Below, piece by piece: positions 25,706-37,330 of a stretch of DNA of 64,000 nt. The stretch is from contig NW_027192215.1 in the NCBI RefSeq assembly GCF_041956535.1, positions 289,208 to 353,207 on the forward strand, written 5' to 3'. The translations under genes were made by a program, and so were the position numbers. The notes under the pieces are model-generated. The model did not search any database and was not told the origin of the DNA. It saw only the letters and a list, made by a program, of their open reading frames with translations. This DNA is from Calcarisporiella thermophila CBS 279.70. Taxonomy: Eukaryota; Calcarisporiellomycota. Within the stretch, counting starts at the first letter, position 1. Each line of letters begins with the position of its first letter.

Positions 25706-26479
25706 ATTATGCTTGTCGTTTTAAGCACAGGATAAAGTTTACAAGCGGTGTGAAGGAAGAATTGACAGTAATTAAGTGGCTAAATTTTCCTTTCAAAAAA
25801 TTCTGAAACTATTTTCACAATATAACATGTCTCAGTTGGAATTTCCATTAATAATTTGATTTTGAATTATAGTTTATACGGTTATTTGGATCCCGATTGA
25901 TAAGAGGAGGATCATATCTAAGCACACAATTGAAAATATGAAACGATTATGTTTGTAATGGATAAGGATACTGAAGTTTCTGGACCGAAAATCACTGTGC
26001 ATATATGGAAGTATCATGTCGATGAGAGGCGTACTAAATAACAGGTTTATTTTTCAAATACCGGCAATAAAATCTTGGACAAAGAACATCCGAAATGCAT
26101 AAATGTCTGCAAGGTTATTTTACCTCACCGGCAAAGTATTAAGACAAAAAAGAGAGCAAATAACCTTTGGTCACATGGGGAACAAGGCGACCATGGATGG
26201 TTAATAGTCAATAGCCTATAAATATGGAGTTAGAAAGACATTGTGCATGCTATAACTACATAAAATTTTACACGTGGCAAAAATTTTATAGTGAAATTTA
26301 TACTATTTATGTGAAAAAAAAATAACCCTTTGATAATATTTGTACATCCTGCATTTAGTTTGGCTAGACACTCATTGTCCTGCACCAATCAAGCTGGTCA
26401 TAGTTGGCACTCTAGAGAGGTTTTCAGACAACAATTATCCTCTCCGACAATTGAAAAGGTGAGGGTCTTTTGCAATGAT
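25706..26479. other. Intergenic region
   Basis: AT-rich upstream flank of copy E. No feature recognised. Confidence 0.45.
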
Positions 26480-26670
26480 AATGAGGGGGAGCCTGCACAA
26501 CAACTGAATTAAGAAGGAATATGTGCAATTTTAAGATGTATTGCAATCTGAATATTATGGTACCGAATGCAAAAGCAGCAATAAAAAATGCAGATAATAT
26601 GGAAAAATAGGTTCTTGCGGATTACAAATCCGAGAGACGACGAAATTCAACACAGGGTGTTGGAAAAGTA
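26480..26670 (-). pseudogene. Relic of a type 1 receptor
   Basis: Bases about 26490-26571 align by eye, with small gaps, to the TM7 part of exon 3 of copies D and E (the reverse complement of the LLNPAVVRA region). About 26572-26670 resembles their exon 2, joined directly to the exon 3 remnant. The frame is broken. It is a fifth minus-strand copy, mostly deleted. Confidence 0.6.
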
Positions 26671-27176
26671 TTTGTGAGAACGAGGGAATAGTTAGAGAGA
26701 CTGCTGACCCTGACTTATTAATTTCGCTTGAGTCTAGCGATGTGAGGCTTAAGTAGGTATTATCACGAAATCCAACCTATCTTAAAATGTGCCTGTTGCA
26801 CCTATAAATCTAGATAGAATAGAAATATCTCCAACGTGACCCTCTTTATTCATATGTAAACCCCTATTAGCCCTTATAGTCCTCCAAGATATTATCGTAA
26901 ATGCGTAAATATCTTTTACATGCTTTTCCTAGTTTCAGATGTATACTGTTAGTTATGTCTACAGCATTTAATTATTGAACGTTTTTTTTTTTTGCCATAA
27001 TGGATATTTTGTTGAGTTTCATTTTTACATATATAAAAACACATTTTATTTAGGTAAATGTCTAGGTAATCGTACTTCAAAAGTATAAATTCATTAAGCT
27101 AAAAGAATCCATGAGACATCAAAAAACACTAGGAAAACAATACAACATACGATCAAGCTTCGGCTGTACACATTGT
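26671..27176. other. Intergenic region
   Basis: AT-rich spacer with a run of 12 T near 26983. The array changes strand and receptor type across this gap. Confidence 0.45.
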
Positions 27177-27192
27177 TTTGTCCTTGAGAAAA
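27177..27192 (+). promoter_or_regulatory. Conserved type 2 upstream element (copy G)
   Basis: TTTGTCCTTGAGAAAA, 175 bp before the ATG of copy G. The same 16-mer precedes the other type 2 genes. A likely 5' UTR intron (acceptor ending TTGCAG about 10 bp before the ATG) lies between. Confidence 0.7.
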
Positions 27193-27366
27193 TAAAACTT
27201 TAATTCAGCTTCAAACTTTAAAATCGATATAAACGAGGATGAGAGGATGAGTTTTTGTTACGAGGCTAAAGCCTACACTACATTCATTACGTGAGTAAAT
27301 CAAGTTATCCAGATTGAAAAGAAAACATTGCACTGATAATATTATACTGATTGCAGATTTTCGAAA

Positions 27367-29824
27367 ATGAAATTCGCTATTTCAGATGGTGAATTAGCGA
27401 TTAATTTCGCGTCGGTTGTGTGCGGTACACCCATAATGATACTAGTCGTTTTACTTCGGTACACACAGCCTCAGGCCACGCGTAGCATTTCTTTCAAACT
27501 AAGCTTTTGGATTGGTCTTTCCGATGCTCTCTATCGTAGTTTCTATATTATTTACGTGGCAAGTGACTTCTTAGATGAGGTCATTCCAAACAATCTCTGG
27601 CTGGGCCGAATTATTTTTTGGTCTTTTCATTTCTTTCCTATATGGTTTTCGCTACTCACCGTGAGCATTGCTTTTGACTTGCAACTCTCGGCATTCCATA
27701 ACAAGCTCACCGTACAAAGGTATCAAAAGTGGTATCTCCCTGTATCCACCTTAGTTGCATTCGGCTTATGCTCTCCTGTGCTATTCTATGCGAGCATGGG
27801 ATATGATCCAAAACAAGTAAGCTCTTGATATTAGTTTGCACCTTATAATTACTTACCCGCTAATTCATTTATTTATTGCAGCATAGAGTCATTTATGAGT
27901 GGCCTTATGAAGCCAATCTTATCAGAGTAGTAGTTTTTATTACTGTTATCTCTCTCTGCCTCTTGTATTCCTTCACGATCATTTTCTTCTGCGCGATTAA
28001 GGTTTTCTCTACGGTATTCCGCGTAAGAAGAGAAAAGGACCATCATGGAGAGAAGAATCGCCAAAGAGAACGCCTTTTGATAATGTCTGTTCTTCGACTA
28101 CTAGGATATCCGACTGTATTTATTTTATACATGCCTGCTGAGTGTATAATGCATTATATAATTATCACTAAGACTCGCGACACACCTTTCTGAGACTTCA
28201 CAGGAAAAGCAAAGGCAATCTTGACTGGAATGATCGGTATATTCAACTTCATCATATTTTTATTTAATCCGCCTTTCTCAAATGCAGTCAGCAAATTTTT
28301 TAAGAAAACACAATGTCCACAATCCAAATCGCGAAGCATCTCATATGCATCCACTAAAATGGATGGAGGAGACAACGCGCCGCAATTTGAATCTTTTATA
28401 TGGAAAAATCCAATTAACAAGCCAGCTCTGGTAGAAGAGCAGCCTGCAACTCTTTTCAAAAAGGTTAGGTTTGTGCAGAGTTGTCCGAGAATGAAAGAGG
28501 AGTTGTTACCAAAAACCGGTGCTCAGTTGAAGGGAAATACTGCAACAAGTGCATTTGCTCTGCATCAAGTTGCATTTTCTCCATCAGATATACCAGAATC
28601 GCGTACAAGTGAAACTGGATACAGATATATAATGGGAAGGTGTTTTTGTGCAATTACAGGTTAATATTCTCATTCGCTATTGCTAAGAGCACTTAATCTC
28701 TAATATTATCTTCATAGGAATCCACTACATTCTACCAAATGATGAGGAGAGATAGAGAGGCTAATCAACCAACATTACTTCTTTCGGTACATTATTTTAT
28801 ACTTGCGAAAATCTTGAAGCATTTGTTTAAAATTCCAAACTATTAGATCATTCTTCTCCAATCGCAACTTCCAATCTCCGGTTAAAGAAAGCTTGCTGGA
28901 TGGTGCAATAGTGCTAGATGTAGGGTAAATATTGCTTATTACGACGTATATTAAACATTTTTTTCTCAACTACCTTTTGTTGTGGTTAGGTGTGGACCAG
29001 GTATATGGACCATGGAGATGGCCACAGAATACCCGAGAAGCCAGTTTCATGGCATCGACATATGCGATATGTTCCCGCAGCAAATCAGACCAGCCAACTG
29101 CCATTTTCAGATTGCGGATATCCTCAAGAGGCTACCATTTGAGGACGCGCAGTTTGACTTCATATACATTCGATGTATGAGTCTAGCAGTATTCCAGAGT
29201 GAATGGCCGGATGTGATCTCTGAGATATTCCGAATCATAAAGCCTGGAGGTTATTTGGAATTTGTCGAAGCGGGTAAGAAGAGACCGGAAGATGATTCTT
29301 TACACATAATGGCTTACATATATCACTGTAGATTATGCGATTCAATGTGACGGAAAAGCACTCCGAAAAATCACGGAAGGGAGTCAGTATATGAAATTTT
29401 GCCACAGCTTGTTTGAATATTACTAATAAGTTCTTCTCTCATGATTTTTATCGTAGTTTACAATACATTACGTGCACGAGACACTCACCCATCATGGGCG
29501 TGTAGAATCGGCGAATATTTGAGGTTCATTGGTACTGAAGATGTAAATTCCTTCTCCCATCCAATTACAGTCAGTAGTCAATCTGGTGAAGATGTGAGTT
29601 GCGGGAAAGATTATTGGATGCACTTTCTTCGTGCAATTAAGCCGCATCTTGCTCAGGTGATGTACATCAGCCCTGAGGAATATGACGAGCTGCAGCAATG
29701 CGTTTATCGAGAATTAAGTGCTGATAATATCCGCATTGATGTAGTGAGTACATATGGGTGGAAGCCATTTAAGATAATCCAGGTACGGGAGGATGACGAG
29801 CAGATAGATACGTTTTCAGGATAA
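27367..29824 (+). pseudogene. GPCR-methyltransferase fusion, two lesions (copy G)
   Basis: Same seven-exon plan as the intact fusions: 27367-27816 (450 nt), 27882-28659, 28718-28786, 28847-28924 (78), 28990-29273 (284), 29332-29382 (51) and 29457-29824. Two lesions break it. TGA at 28191-28193 replaces the glycine codon that follows TR(N/D)T(S/P)F before TM7 in the paralogues, at about residue 254. Exon 3 is 69 nt instead of 70 because one base is missing near 28748, inside LPNDEEE. Everything else stays open and similar: seven TM segments, the CGPGIWTMEMATEYP SAM-binding region, and ELSADNIRIDVV near the end. The decay therefore looks recent. It could also be a sequencing error or an allele, but two independent errors are less likely. 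A truncated receptor alone might still be made. Confidence 0.8.
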
Positions 29825-30216
29825 TCTAGGATTTGCCTGTTGGGCTTGAAATGGAAGAATTGTGTGATATGTACTTAAAAAAATTTTTTTATTTATCATC
29901 TCAAATGTATAATATTTACAGTTTATTCCATTTTACGATTTTAATATTTAATTTTAATATCAAGCGAAATCTAAACATTAGATCCCATTATATCATATAA
30001 ATTATCTTTTACAAGTTAATTAGCCACAAATTTAATGTAGTATCCACTTTTTTTTTAGCAACTGAGCTGAATTAAAGATGCTTGGTAAGTTACTCTTAGA
30101 CACTTTGTTTTTAAGGGGCAGAGTATTCTACTAGAAAACACTATAAAGTTAATACAGAGTTTGGGACTTATTTAGTATATTTTCTGTGAACGAAAATATT
30201 CCTTGTATTACAGGAT
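29825..30216. other. Intergenic region
   Basis: AT-rich 3' flank of copy G and upstream of relic H. Nothing recognised. Confidence 0.45.
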
Positions 30217-30232
30217 TTTGTCCTTGAGAAAA
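30217..30232 (+). promoter_or_regulatory. Conserved type 2 upstream element (relic H)
   Basis: Exact TTTGTCCTTGAGAAAA, 177 bp upstream of the decayed receptor copy at 30394. The element outlasted its gene. Confidence 0.65.
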
Positions 30233-30393
30233 GTAAACATGATAAAAATAAAATAACGAGGGTGATATTAGCGTGCCTTAGCAAGTAGAAGATTTCCATT
30301 CGCTTTTACTTAATAATAGCAAGCATCGTACTTTAAAAATTGAATTGATGAGAATGTAAACAGAGACATTCTTTTTATCTCAGGTGTTTGGAG

Positions 30394-30945
30394 ATGAAAT
30401 TTGGATATCTGAAGAAGAATTGGCAAATAAGTTCGCTTTAATTGTATGCACTGCGCTCATTCTGTGTTAGTTTCCTCGCTACATTCAGCCTCAGGCTAGG
30501 TGTAGTACCAAACTTAGTTTTTGGACTGGCCTTTTTGATACTTTCTACCGATACATCATTTATGCGGCAGATGATTTCCACGATGAAATCATGCCAAACA
30601 ACAACCGGCTCGGTCGGATTATTGCGTAGTCTTTTTTATTATTCATGTAGTTTCCATTGCTCACTGTGATTATTATTTTCAACTTATAGATTTCAGCTTC
30701 CGCATGAAGTTCAGCTAACCTTATGGAGTATCACACAAAAATAGGAAAAGGCATAAAAGGAGAGAAGAATAGGGAGGGTCTTGTTATGAAGGCTGTGCTC
30801 CGATTCCTGGGATATCCGCTGGTACTCTATTTGCTTGCCAGCAGAATGCATGATACATTATTTAATCTTAACTATTTCTCGTAGCAAATTTTGGCGATGC
30901 CACAGGAAATGCGAAGACAATAATACTACACGCGATGTAGAATGA
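30394..30945 (+). pseudogene. Relic of a type 2 receptor (relic H)
   Basis: Nucleotide resemblance to copies G, I and J runs from the ATG (ATGAAATTTGGATATCTGAA) through the TQPQA / SFWIGL region to about TM3. It then jumps to the third intracellular loop and TM6 (GEKNREGLVMKAVLRFLGYP-like) and fades near 30945. Several stops, frameshifts and a deletion of the TM4-TM5 region are present. No methyltransferase remnant follows. Confidence 0.75.
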
Positions 30946-31579
30946 TGAGAAAATAGGCAGTGTGCTTTGATGATTAAGGCATGATTGGTATCAATCTAGA
31001 TGAGTTCCATTTTCAAAAAAAACATATTCCTGATATTGCTTAATATCATCTGAGATTTTCGCAAATACGATTTTTTTAGCCTGTATGTAGAATTTTTATA
31101 TACTAGATTCGTTATCTCCTGTGTTAATTATTTTCTATTAATGTAAGACACAATATAACAGGAACAAAGCTAGATGCCCAACCTCACGATCTCTCCCAAA
31201 TCTGAAGAATATGGATATTTAAGTGCCATCATATACTGAATATTTTTCTTAATACTATATCTAAAACAATAATAGATCTTTGAACGACCTTATAATTAGC
31301 TTATCTTGTAAATATTCTGTACATTTTAACGATAATTTTGTTCTATTAGCTATGTATACAGAGTATATTCCATGAAATTTTTATTATTATACCAGCAATT
31401 AGATTAAATTCATTTTTATATTTATAGGAAGTATATCTAAAGAAGATATACTTAAAATTTTCAAGCAATTGTACTTCAAAATATACTCTTTAAAGCTATT
31501 TAGGATCCAGAAAATAAAACTTCAAAGAATGTAGATAAGACTATGTACAATATGATCAAGCTTCCGCGGTATCCAATGC
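30946..31579. other. Intergenic region
   Basis: Very AT-rich; no gene recognised. Confidence 0.45.
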
Positions 31580-31595
31580 TTTGTCCTTGAGAAAA
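31580..31595 (+). promoter_or_regulatory. Conserved type 2 upstream element (copy I)
   Basis: Exact TTTGTCCTTGAGAAAA, 190 bp before ATG 31770. It is preceded by GATCAAGCTT, shared with the copy G promoter, and followed by a TATATATAAG run near 31632. Confidence 0.7.
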
Positions 31596-31769
31596 GACAA
31601 CTTTAAATCACCATCAAACTTTAAAATTTATATATAAGAAGATTAGATGGATTTGTGTTTGCGAAATCAAAACCTATCCAGTATACGTTAAAAAAGTAAT
31701 CAAATATTATCAAGATGAATATATAGCATCTATTCGGAAAAATAATGTACTAATTGAATGTATTCACAG

Positions 31770-32998
31770 ATGAACTTTGCCATTACAGATGGAGAATTGG
31801 CGATTAATTTCGCGTCAGTATTTTGTGGTGCACTCATAATGATACTCGTCGTTTTCCTTCGGTACACACAGCCTCAGGCCACGCGTAGCATTTCTTTCAA
31901 ACTAAGCTTTTGGATTGGTCTTTCCGATGCTCTCTACCGCAGCTTCTATATTATATACGTGGCAAATGATTTTGTCGATGCTGTTATGCCAAACAATCTC
32001 TGGCTGGGTCGAATTATTTTTTGGTCTTTTCATTTCTTTCCTATATGGTTTTCACTACTCACCGTGAGCATTGCTTTTGACTTGCAACTCTCCACATTCC
32101 AAAACAAACTCACCGTACAAAGGTATCAAAAGTGGTATCTCCCTGTATCCACCTTAGTTGCATTCGGACTATGCTCCCCAACGTTATTCTATGGAGGTAT
32201 GGGATATGATCCAAAGCAGGTAAGTTTTATCTTTTTATAATAGTTTGCAATTTTCGGCAATTTACTCGCTATTTTATATATTTATTGCAGCATAGAGGTA
32301 TCCTTGATTGGCCTTATGAAGCCAATCTTATCAGAGTAGTAGTTTTTATTACTGTTATCTCTCTCTGCCTCTTGTATTCCTTCACGATCATTTTCTTCTG
32401 CGCGATTAAGGTTTTCTCTATGGTATTCCGCGTAAGAAGGGAAAAGGACCTCCACGGAGAGAAGAATCGTCTAAGAGAGCGCCTTATGATAATGTCTGTT
32501 CTACGACTACTAGGATATCCGGCTGTACTTATTTTATGCATGCCTGCTGAGTGTATAATGCATTATTTGATAATTACCAACACTCGCAATACATCTTTCG
32601 GAGACTCCACAGGAAAAGCGAAGGCAATTCTGACCGGAATGATCGGCATCCTCAATCTGATCATATTTTTATTCAACCCAGCTTTCTCAGGAGCCCTTAG
32701 TAATTTCAAAATATTCAAAGATGTTGAATATATGAAATATTGGAATCGGACCGCTGCCTACACAGATTATGCCAAGAAGTATCCGCATTTGCAACAAATT
32801 GCTGAAAATGCACAGGCAGATGCCAAAGCGAGTGCAAATATAAACAAATTGGACACTGGGAAATCGGATGAGCCAGAGATTTCTCGAGTGCAAGAACAAA
32901 AGATCCTACCAAATCAACACTTACTTGACGCAAAAAGAAAAGAAGATCGTATTCTTATACCCTTTTCGAGCGGGATTAGCGACTTTTCTACTCGTTAA
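31770..32998 (+). CDS. GPCR-like receptor, type 2, without methyltransferase (copy I)
   Basis: 385 aa from exons 31770-32219 (450 nt) and 32291-32998 (708 nt), phase 0. I start at ATG 31770 because it aligns with the starts of the paralogues; the upstream in-frame ATG 31758 probably lies in a 5' UTR intron whose acceptor (TTCACAG) abuts 31770. The receptor part is very close to copy G: TM1 ASVFCGALIMILVVFLRY, TM2 SFKLSFWIGLSDALYRSFYI, TM3 FFPIWFSLLTVSIAFDLQL, TM6 RLLGYPAVLILCMPAECIM and TM7 LIIFLFNPAFSGALSNF. After TM7 the tail departs from the fusion paralogues, with a Lys/Glu-rich stretch of about 95 aa ending SGISDFSTR and a stop. No methyltransferase exons follow in the next 900 bp. Confidence 0.84.
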
Positions 32999-33736
32999 TA
33001 TACCTTACATGCTTTAATGCTTTCTTTTCCTCATCTTAAATGTATCTTCTTGATTTTGATTATTAATTGTTTTTTATAATTGAGTTAATGCTTAAGGAAC
33101 TACTACATATTTGTCAACGATATTAATCAATATACTTCACTATTTAGTCGTTTTTAATTTATGGTTAGCAACTAGGAATTAATTAGTCTAACAATTTCTT
33201 AATCAGAATTATACACAGATACTAAACATTTATTTAAATGGGTAGTAACAAATGGGCGAAGATTAGTAAGTAAATGGATCTTTTATAGATATCTGTAAGC
33301 ACTTTCTTTGCATATGCCCATCTAAGCTAGTTTTCGTCTATCATTTTCTGATTTCTTGATTTTATACTTCTATTTATATATTTATTCTCGTGATATTCTG
33401 AAATGATATTTATTTCACTAAAGACATATTTCGATTAATGTTGATTTATAACAGAGCTATTTTTCGTAACTAAAGTTTTTCTGTGTAATAATATGGTAAA
33501 AAAAATATTTAAATTAGAAATGGTAGTATTTCTCATCATTTACGGATATCATAACTATTTCGTGGTGGTTTAGCAATATTTGAAAATATTATTAACCCTC
33601 ACTGGTACTTGGCCTAGTTCATGCGATTTATTTTATATCATTCTAAATAATTTAACAAATGTAGTTTGGTGCATTTGTGGCTAAATGAGGTATTTGGAAA
33701 ACTACCGTAACCCAAAACCTTGTGCGGTTTATAGAG
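32999..33736. other. Intergenic region
   Basis: AT-rich 3' flank of copy I. No methyltransferase-like exons were found here when read in all frames. Confidence 0.5.
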
Positions 33737-33752
33737 CTTGTCCTTGCGAATT
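33737..33752 (+). promoter_or_regulatory. Variant type 2 upstream element (copy J)
   Basis: CTTGTCCTTGCGAATT, the most divergent occurrence, 175 bp before the ATG. A TATATAAGAG box follows at about 33770. Confidence 0.55.
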
Positions 33753-33911
33753 ATAACTTTGTAATGGCAATATATAAGAGATCAAATGCATCTGCTTGCG
33801 TTGACAAGCACAAGATCTCCTATCACTTTTACTCCACTAGTAAGCAAAAATATTTTACAGGTTAATTTAAAAATATAGTCCGAGTAAACTCTGATTTGCA
33901 GCAGCTAAAAG

Positions 33912-36381
33912 ATGAAATTTGCAATATCGAAAGGAGAGCTTGCCATTAATTTTGCCTCGATCGTATGTGCTACACTCATTATGGGACTTGTAGTTTTCCT
34001 TCGGTACACTCAACCACAGGCTACACGCAGTATTTCTTTCCGACTTAGTTTCTGGATTGGACTTGCTGATGCTCTCTACAGAAGTTTTTATATCATATAT
34101 GTGGCAAGCGAATTTATCGACTCTGTCATACCCACCAATATCTGGCTCGGTCGGATTACTGCTTGGTCATTTTATTTTTTTCCTATGTGGTTCTCTTTGC
34201 TTACAATGAGTATTGCATTTGATCTGCAACTTTCCGTATTTCACAAACACCTCAAAATACAGAGTTTTCAAAAGTGGTATTTAGCATTTGCAACTTCAGT
34301 CGCCTTCGGCTTATCCTCACCTGTGCTATTCTATGGGTCCATGACATACGATCCGAACCTGGTCAGCTTACTTCTGATATCACTCCGCTGTTTCGAAATA
34401 TTAACTTCATATAATTTCAAATAGAAAAGAGTAATTTACGAGTGGCCATATGAAGCCAATCTTGCCAGAGTAGCGGTATTCATCGCTGTCGTCTCTATCT
34501 GCATATTGTATTCCTTTTCGATCATTTTTGCATTTGTGCTTAAGGTTTTCATCATGGTATATCGCTCAAGGAGAGAAAAAGACCAACAAAGAGAGCGAGA
34601 CCGAATCAGAGAACGCCTTGTTATGATGTCTGTGCTGCGACTCCTAGGATACCCAGTAGTACTCATCTTGTGTTTGCCAGCTGAATGTATAATGCAATAT
34701 TTGATCTTTACCAATTCTCGCAACACACCATTTGGCGATACCACAGGAAGAGTGAAGGCAATCCTGACTGGAATGATCGGTATCTTCAACCTGATCATAT
34801 TTTTCTTTAACCCTTCTTTTTCAAGTGCCATCAGCGAACTTTTCAAGAAATCAACATGTCCGCAGTCTAAATCGCGAAGCATCTCATATGCATCTACTAA
34901 GTTGGATGGAGGAGACACCATTTTGCCTCATTTTGAATCCTGGATATGGAAAAATTCAAATAGAAATTCGACACCATCAGATGCAGTACTGTCTGCAGCT
35001 CGCTTCAAAAAAGTTAAATTTGCACAGGATTTGCGAGAGATAAAAGGCCAGATAGAACAAGTTACTAGCGCCCAATTGCAGCGAAATTCTACCTCAGCAA
35101 GCACAAATGCTCAGTGTCGACTAGTGTTTTCACCATCAGAGGTACCAGGATCGCACATAAATGACAATGGATACAATTGGGTAATGAGAAGGCGATTCTG
35201 TGCTGACTCAGGTTTTTATACCTATTCACATCGTCTTAGAAAATGCAATCACTGACTTGTACATCTCACAGAGATTCACTATATTTTACCAAACGATGAG
35301 GAGGAGATGAATCGGTTAATCAGTCAGCACTATTTCTTCCGGTATAGTATTTTGTAATAGTGCATATCATGAAGCATTTACTTGATATGCTTCACTATTA
35401 GATCTCTATTTTCCAATCGCAATTTCCTCTCTCCGGTTCAGGATGTCCTGAGAGATGGAGCAATGGTTCTGGATATAGGGTAAGTGTGCATTTTTAGGTG
35501 TACTTTAGTTATTTCTCCTCAGCATTCCTCTGATGTGGAAAGGTGTGGGCCAGGTACTTGGACTATGGAAATGGCTACAGAATACCCGAGAAGCCAGTTT
35601 CATGGCATCGACATATGTGATATGTTCCCACAACAAATCAAACCAGTTAACTGCCACTTTCAGATTGCGAACATACTAAAGAAGCTTTCATTTGATGATG
35701 CATCGTTTGACTTTATATACATCCGATGTATGAGCTTAGGAGTATTCCAGAGCGAATGGGTGGAGGTGATTGCAGACGTGCTCCGAATCATAAAACCTGG
35801 AGGATACATAGAATTTGTCGAAGCAGGTATTAATGCCCTAGATAATTGCAAATCGAATGAAAACCTTACTAATATATCACTTCGATTAATGTAGATTATG
35901 CGATCAAATGTGACGGTAAAGCACTCCGAAAAATCACGGATGGAAGTAAGTATATAGGTTTCCTTTTGGCTCAGCTTATTTGAATGATACTAAGGGTTTC
36001 TTAATTTTCATCACAGTTTACAACACATTACGTGCACGAGACATTCACCCGTCATGGACGCGTAGAATTGGCGAATACCTGAAATACATTGGTGTTGAAG
36101 ATGTAAATGCTTTGTCCCTGCAATTTCCAGTTAGTAGGCTATCAAGAGAAGATGGGGGCAGTGGAGTGGAATATTGGATGCAATTCCTGAGTGCAATGAG
36201 GCCACATCTTGCTCAAGTGATGTATATTAGTCCCGAAGAATACGACGATCTACAACAAAACGTCTATCAGGAATTGAGTGCAGAGCGCTTTAACATTGAT
36301 GTAGTTTGTACATATGGTCGAAAACCATTTAATATAACCCATGAAGTGGAGGATAGGCAAGTCGAAGTGCATCATAAATGA
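33912..36381 (+). CDS. GPCR-methyltransferase fusion protein (copy J)
   Basis: Seven exons, 33912-34361, 34425-35211, 35272-35341, 35402-35479, 35543-35826, 35895-35945 and 36017-36381, join in phase with no stop to 694 aa. Residues 1-290 are a seven-transmembrane receptor: TM1 about 9-31, TM2 41-64 (FRLSFWIGLADALYRSFYI), TM3 79-104, TM4 120-143, TM5 158-190, TM6 213-243 (LRLLGYPVVLILCLPAECIM), and TM7 262-290 with FNPSFS. Residues about 290-395 are a cytosolic linker. From RRRFCADSEIHYILPNDEEE on, the protein is a class I SAM methyltransferase of the fungal LaeA/UMTA-like kind: motif I VLDIGCGPGTW (about 457-467), then FHGIDICDMFPQQ, FDFIYIRCMSL, RIIKPGGYIEFVEA and the C-terminal YISPEEYDDLQQNVYQEL segment. 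The SAM-binding residues look intact. The methyl acceptor is unknown. Confidence 0.88.
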
Positions 36382-36525
36382 TTAATCGTGAGTTAAATCA
36401 GATAGATACCATTTGAAAAAAAAAGGATGTGTAATATCAGACTTATATTACCCGTGTATAAGGCAAAAGTCGTAGGATTTTAAAAGAAACGTTCTTTTTT
36501 TATTTGGTACAGTAATTCCATCAAG
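36382..36525. other. 3' flank of copy J
   Basis: Short AT-rich spacer; nothing recognised. Confidence 0.4.
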
Positions 36526-37330
36526 TTATATTTTGATTAATATTATAGTTTTGACATAAAGTGCGTTCTGGCTCAAAATGTCGGAAAAAAAGTCATAACA
36601 TTCCTTCTTTTTGCTTTCGACGCATACCTCACACATATCGGTATTCTTGCACGCTTTCTTAAAGTTTTTCGGAATTATAGAATAAAATTTTTGATATGGA
36701 GATCTTGAAATCAAATTAGAAATTTTAAATCATTTGAATTTTCAGCTTTGTATCGTTCATATACCGAACCTGGATATATCTCTCACCATCATACCCTTTG
36801 TCAGTTTCTTCTTCTATTACATCACCTCTTTTCCTTTTCAAAACTTTATCTGTTGCAATCCGAGATGACTCCATAAGAAAATCCAAAACAGCTTTGGGCA
36901 TTAAAAAGCCAGGTACAATTAAGAATAAGCAAAGGTTCTAATAGGAATTTTTTGAAGGAATATTCACCTGGTTCACGCTTCATTGCTCAGTTTGTTTCTA
37001 GAGAGGGAGTTGTACCATTCTGTTTATTCGACTGTCCCCCATTCAATCGTGTGCCGTCTATATTTAATATATAATAGCAAATTAGTAGAAAGTAAATAAT
37101 GGTTTGTAACTAGACATTAGCTTATGAGGTAAGCGATACATATTTCGATTTAACTACTCGAGCAGTACGTGATTTGTTATTATCAAACCTAAAGCCCAGC
37201 CGCCTTAGAAATTCCCGTGGAAACCCCTCAGAAACTAAGAAAACAGCTGTTTCTTTGCTCATGTCTTTCACCTCTCTGTAGGACGGTAAGTTGACTTAGG
37301 GTATGAAGATAAGAATTATCTGTATGTTTT
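36526..37330 (-). pseudogene. Possible decayed gene of unknown family
   Basis: Three separate minus-strand segments look protein-like although no continuous gene could be built. About 37290-37120 reads LPSYREVKDMSKETAVFLVS and continues with an EGFPREFLRRLGF-like segment. About 36902-36730 has an ATG and a Lys/Glu-rich peptide containing RKRGDVIEEETDKGYDGERY. About 36714-36526 contains CKNTDMCEVCVESKKKECYD. Stops and frame changes lie between them. I do not recognise the family; it might be a transposon remnant or a multi-intron gene. Confidence 0.25.

Noticed and set aside
33912-36381. Idea that receptor and methyltransferase are two adjacent genes
   Set aside because: The receptor frame passes TM7 by about 120 codons straight into the conserved methyltransferase N-terminal segment, all intron phases agree across three copies, and no promoter or ATG stands at the joint.
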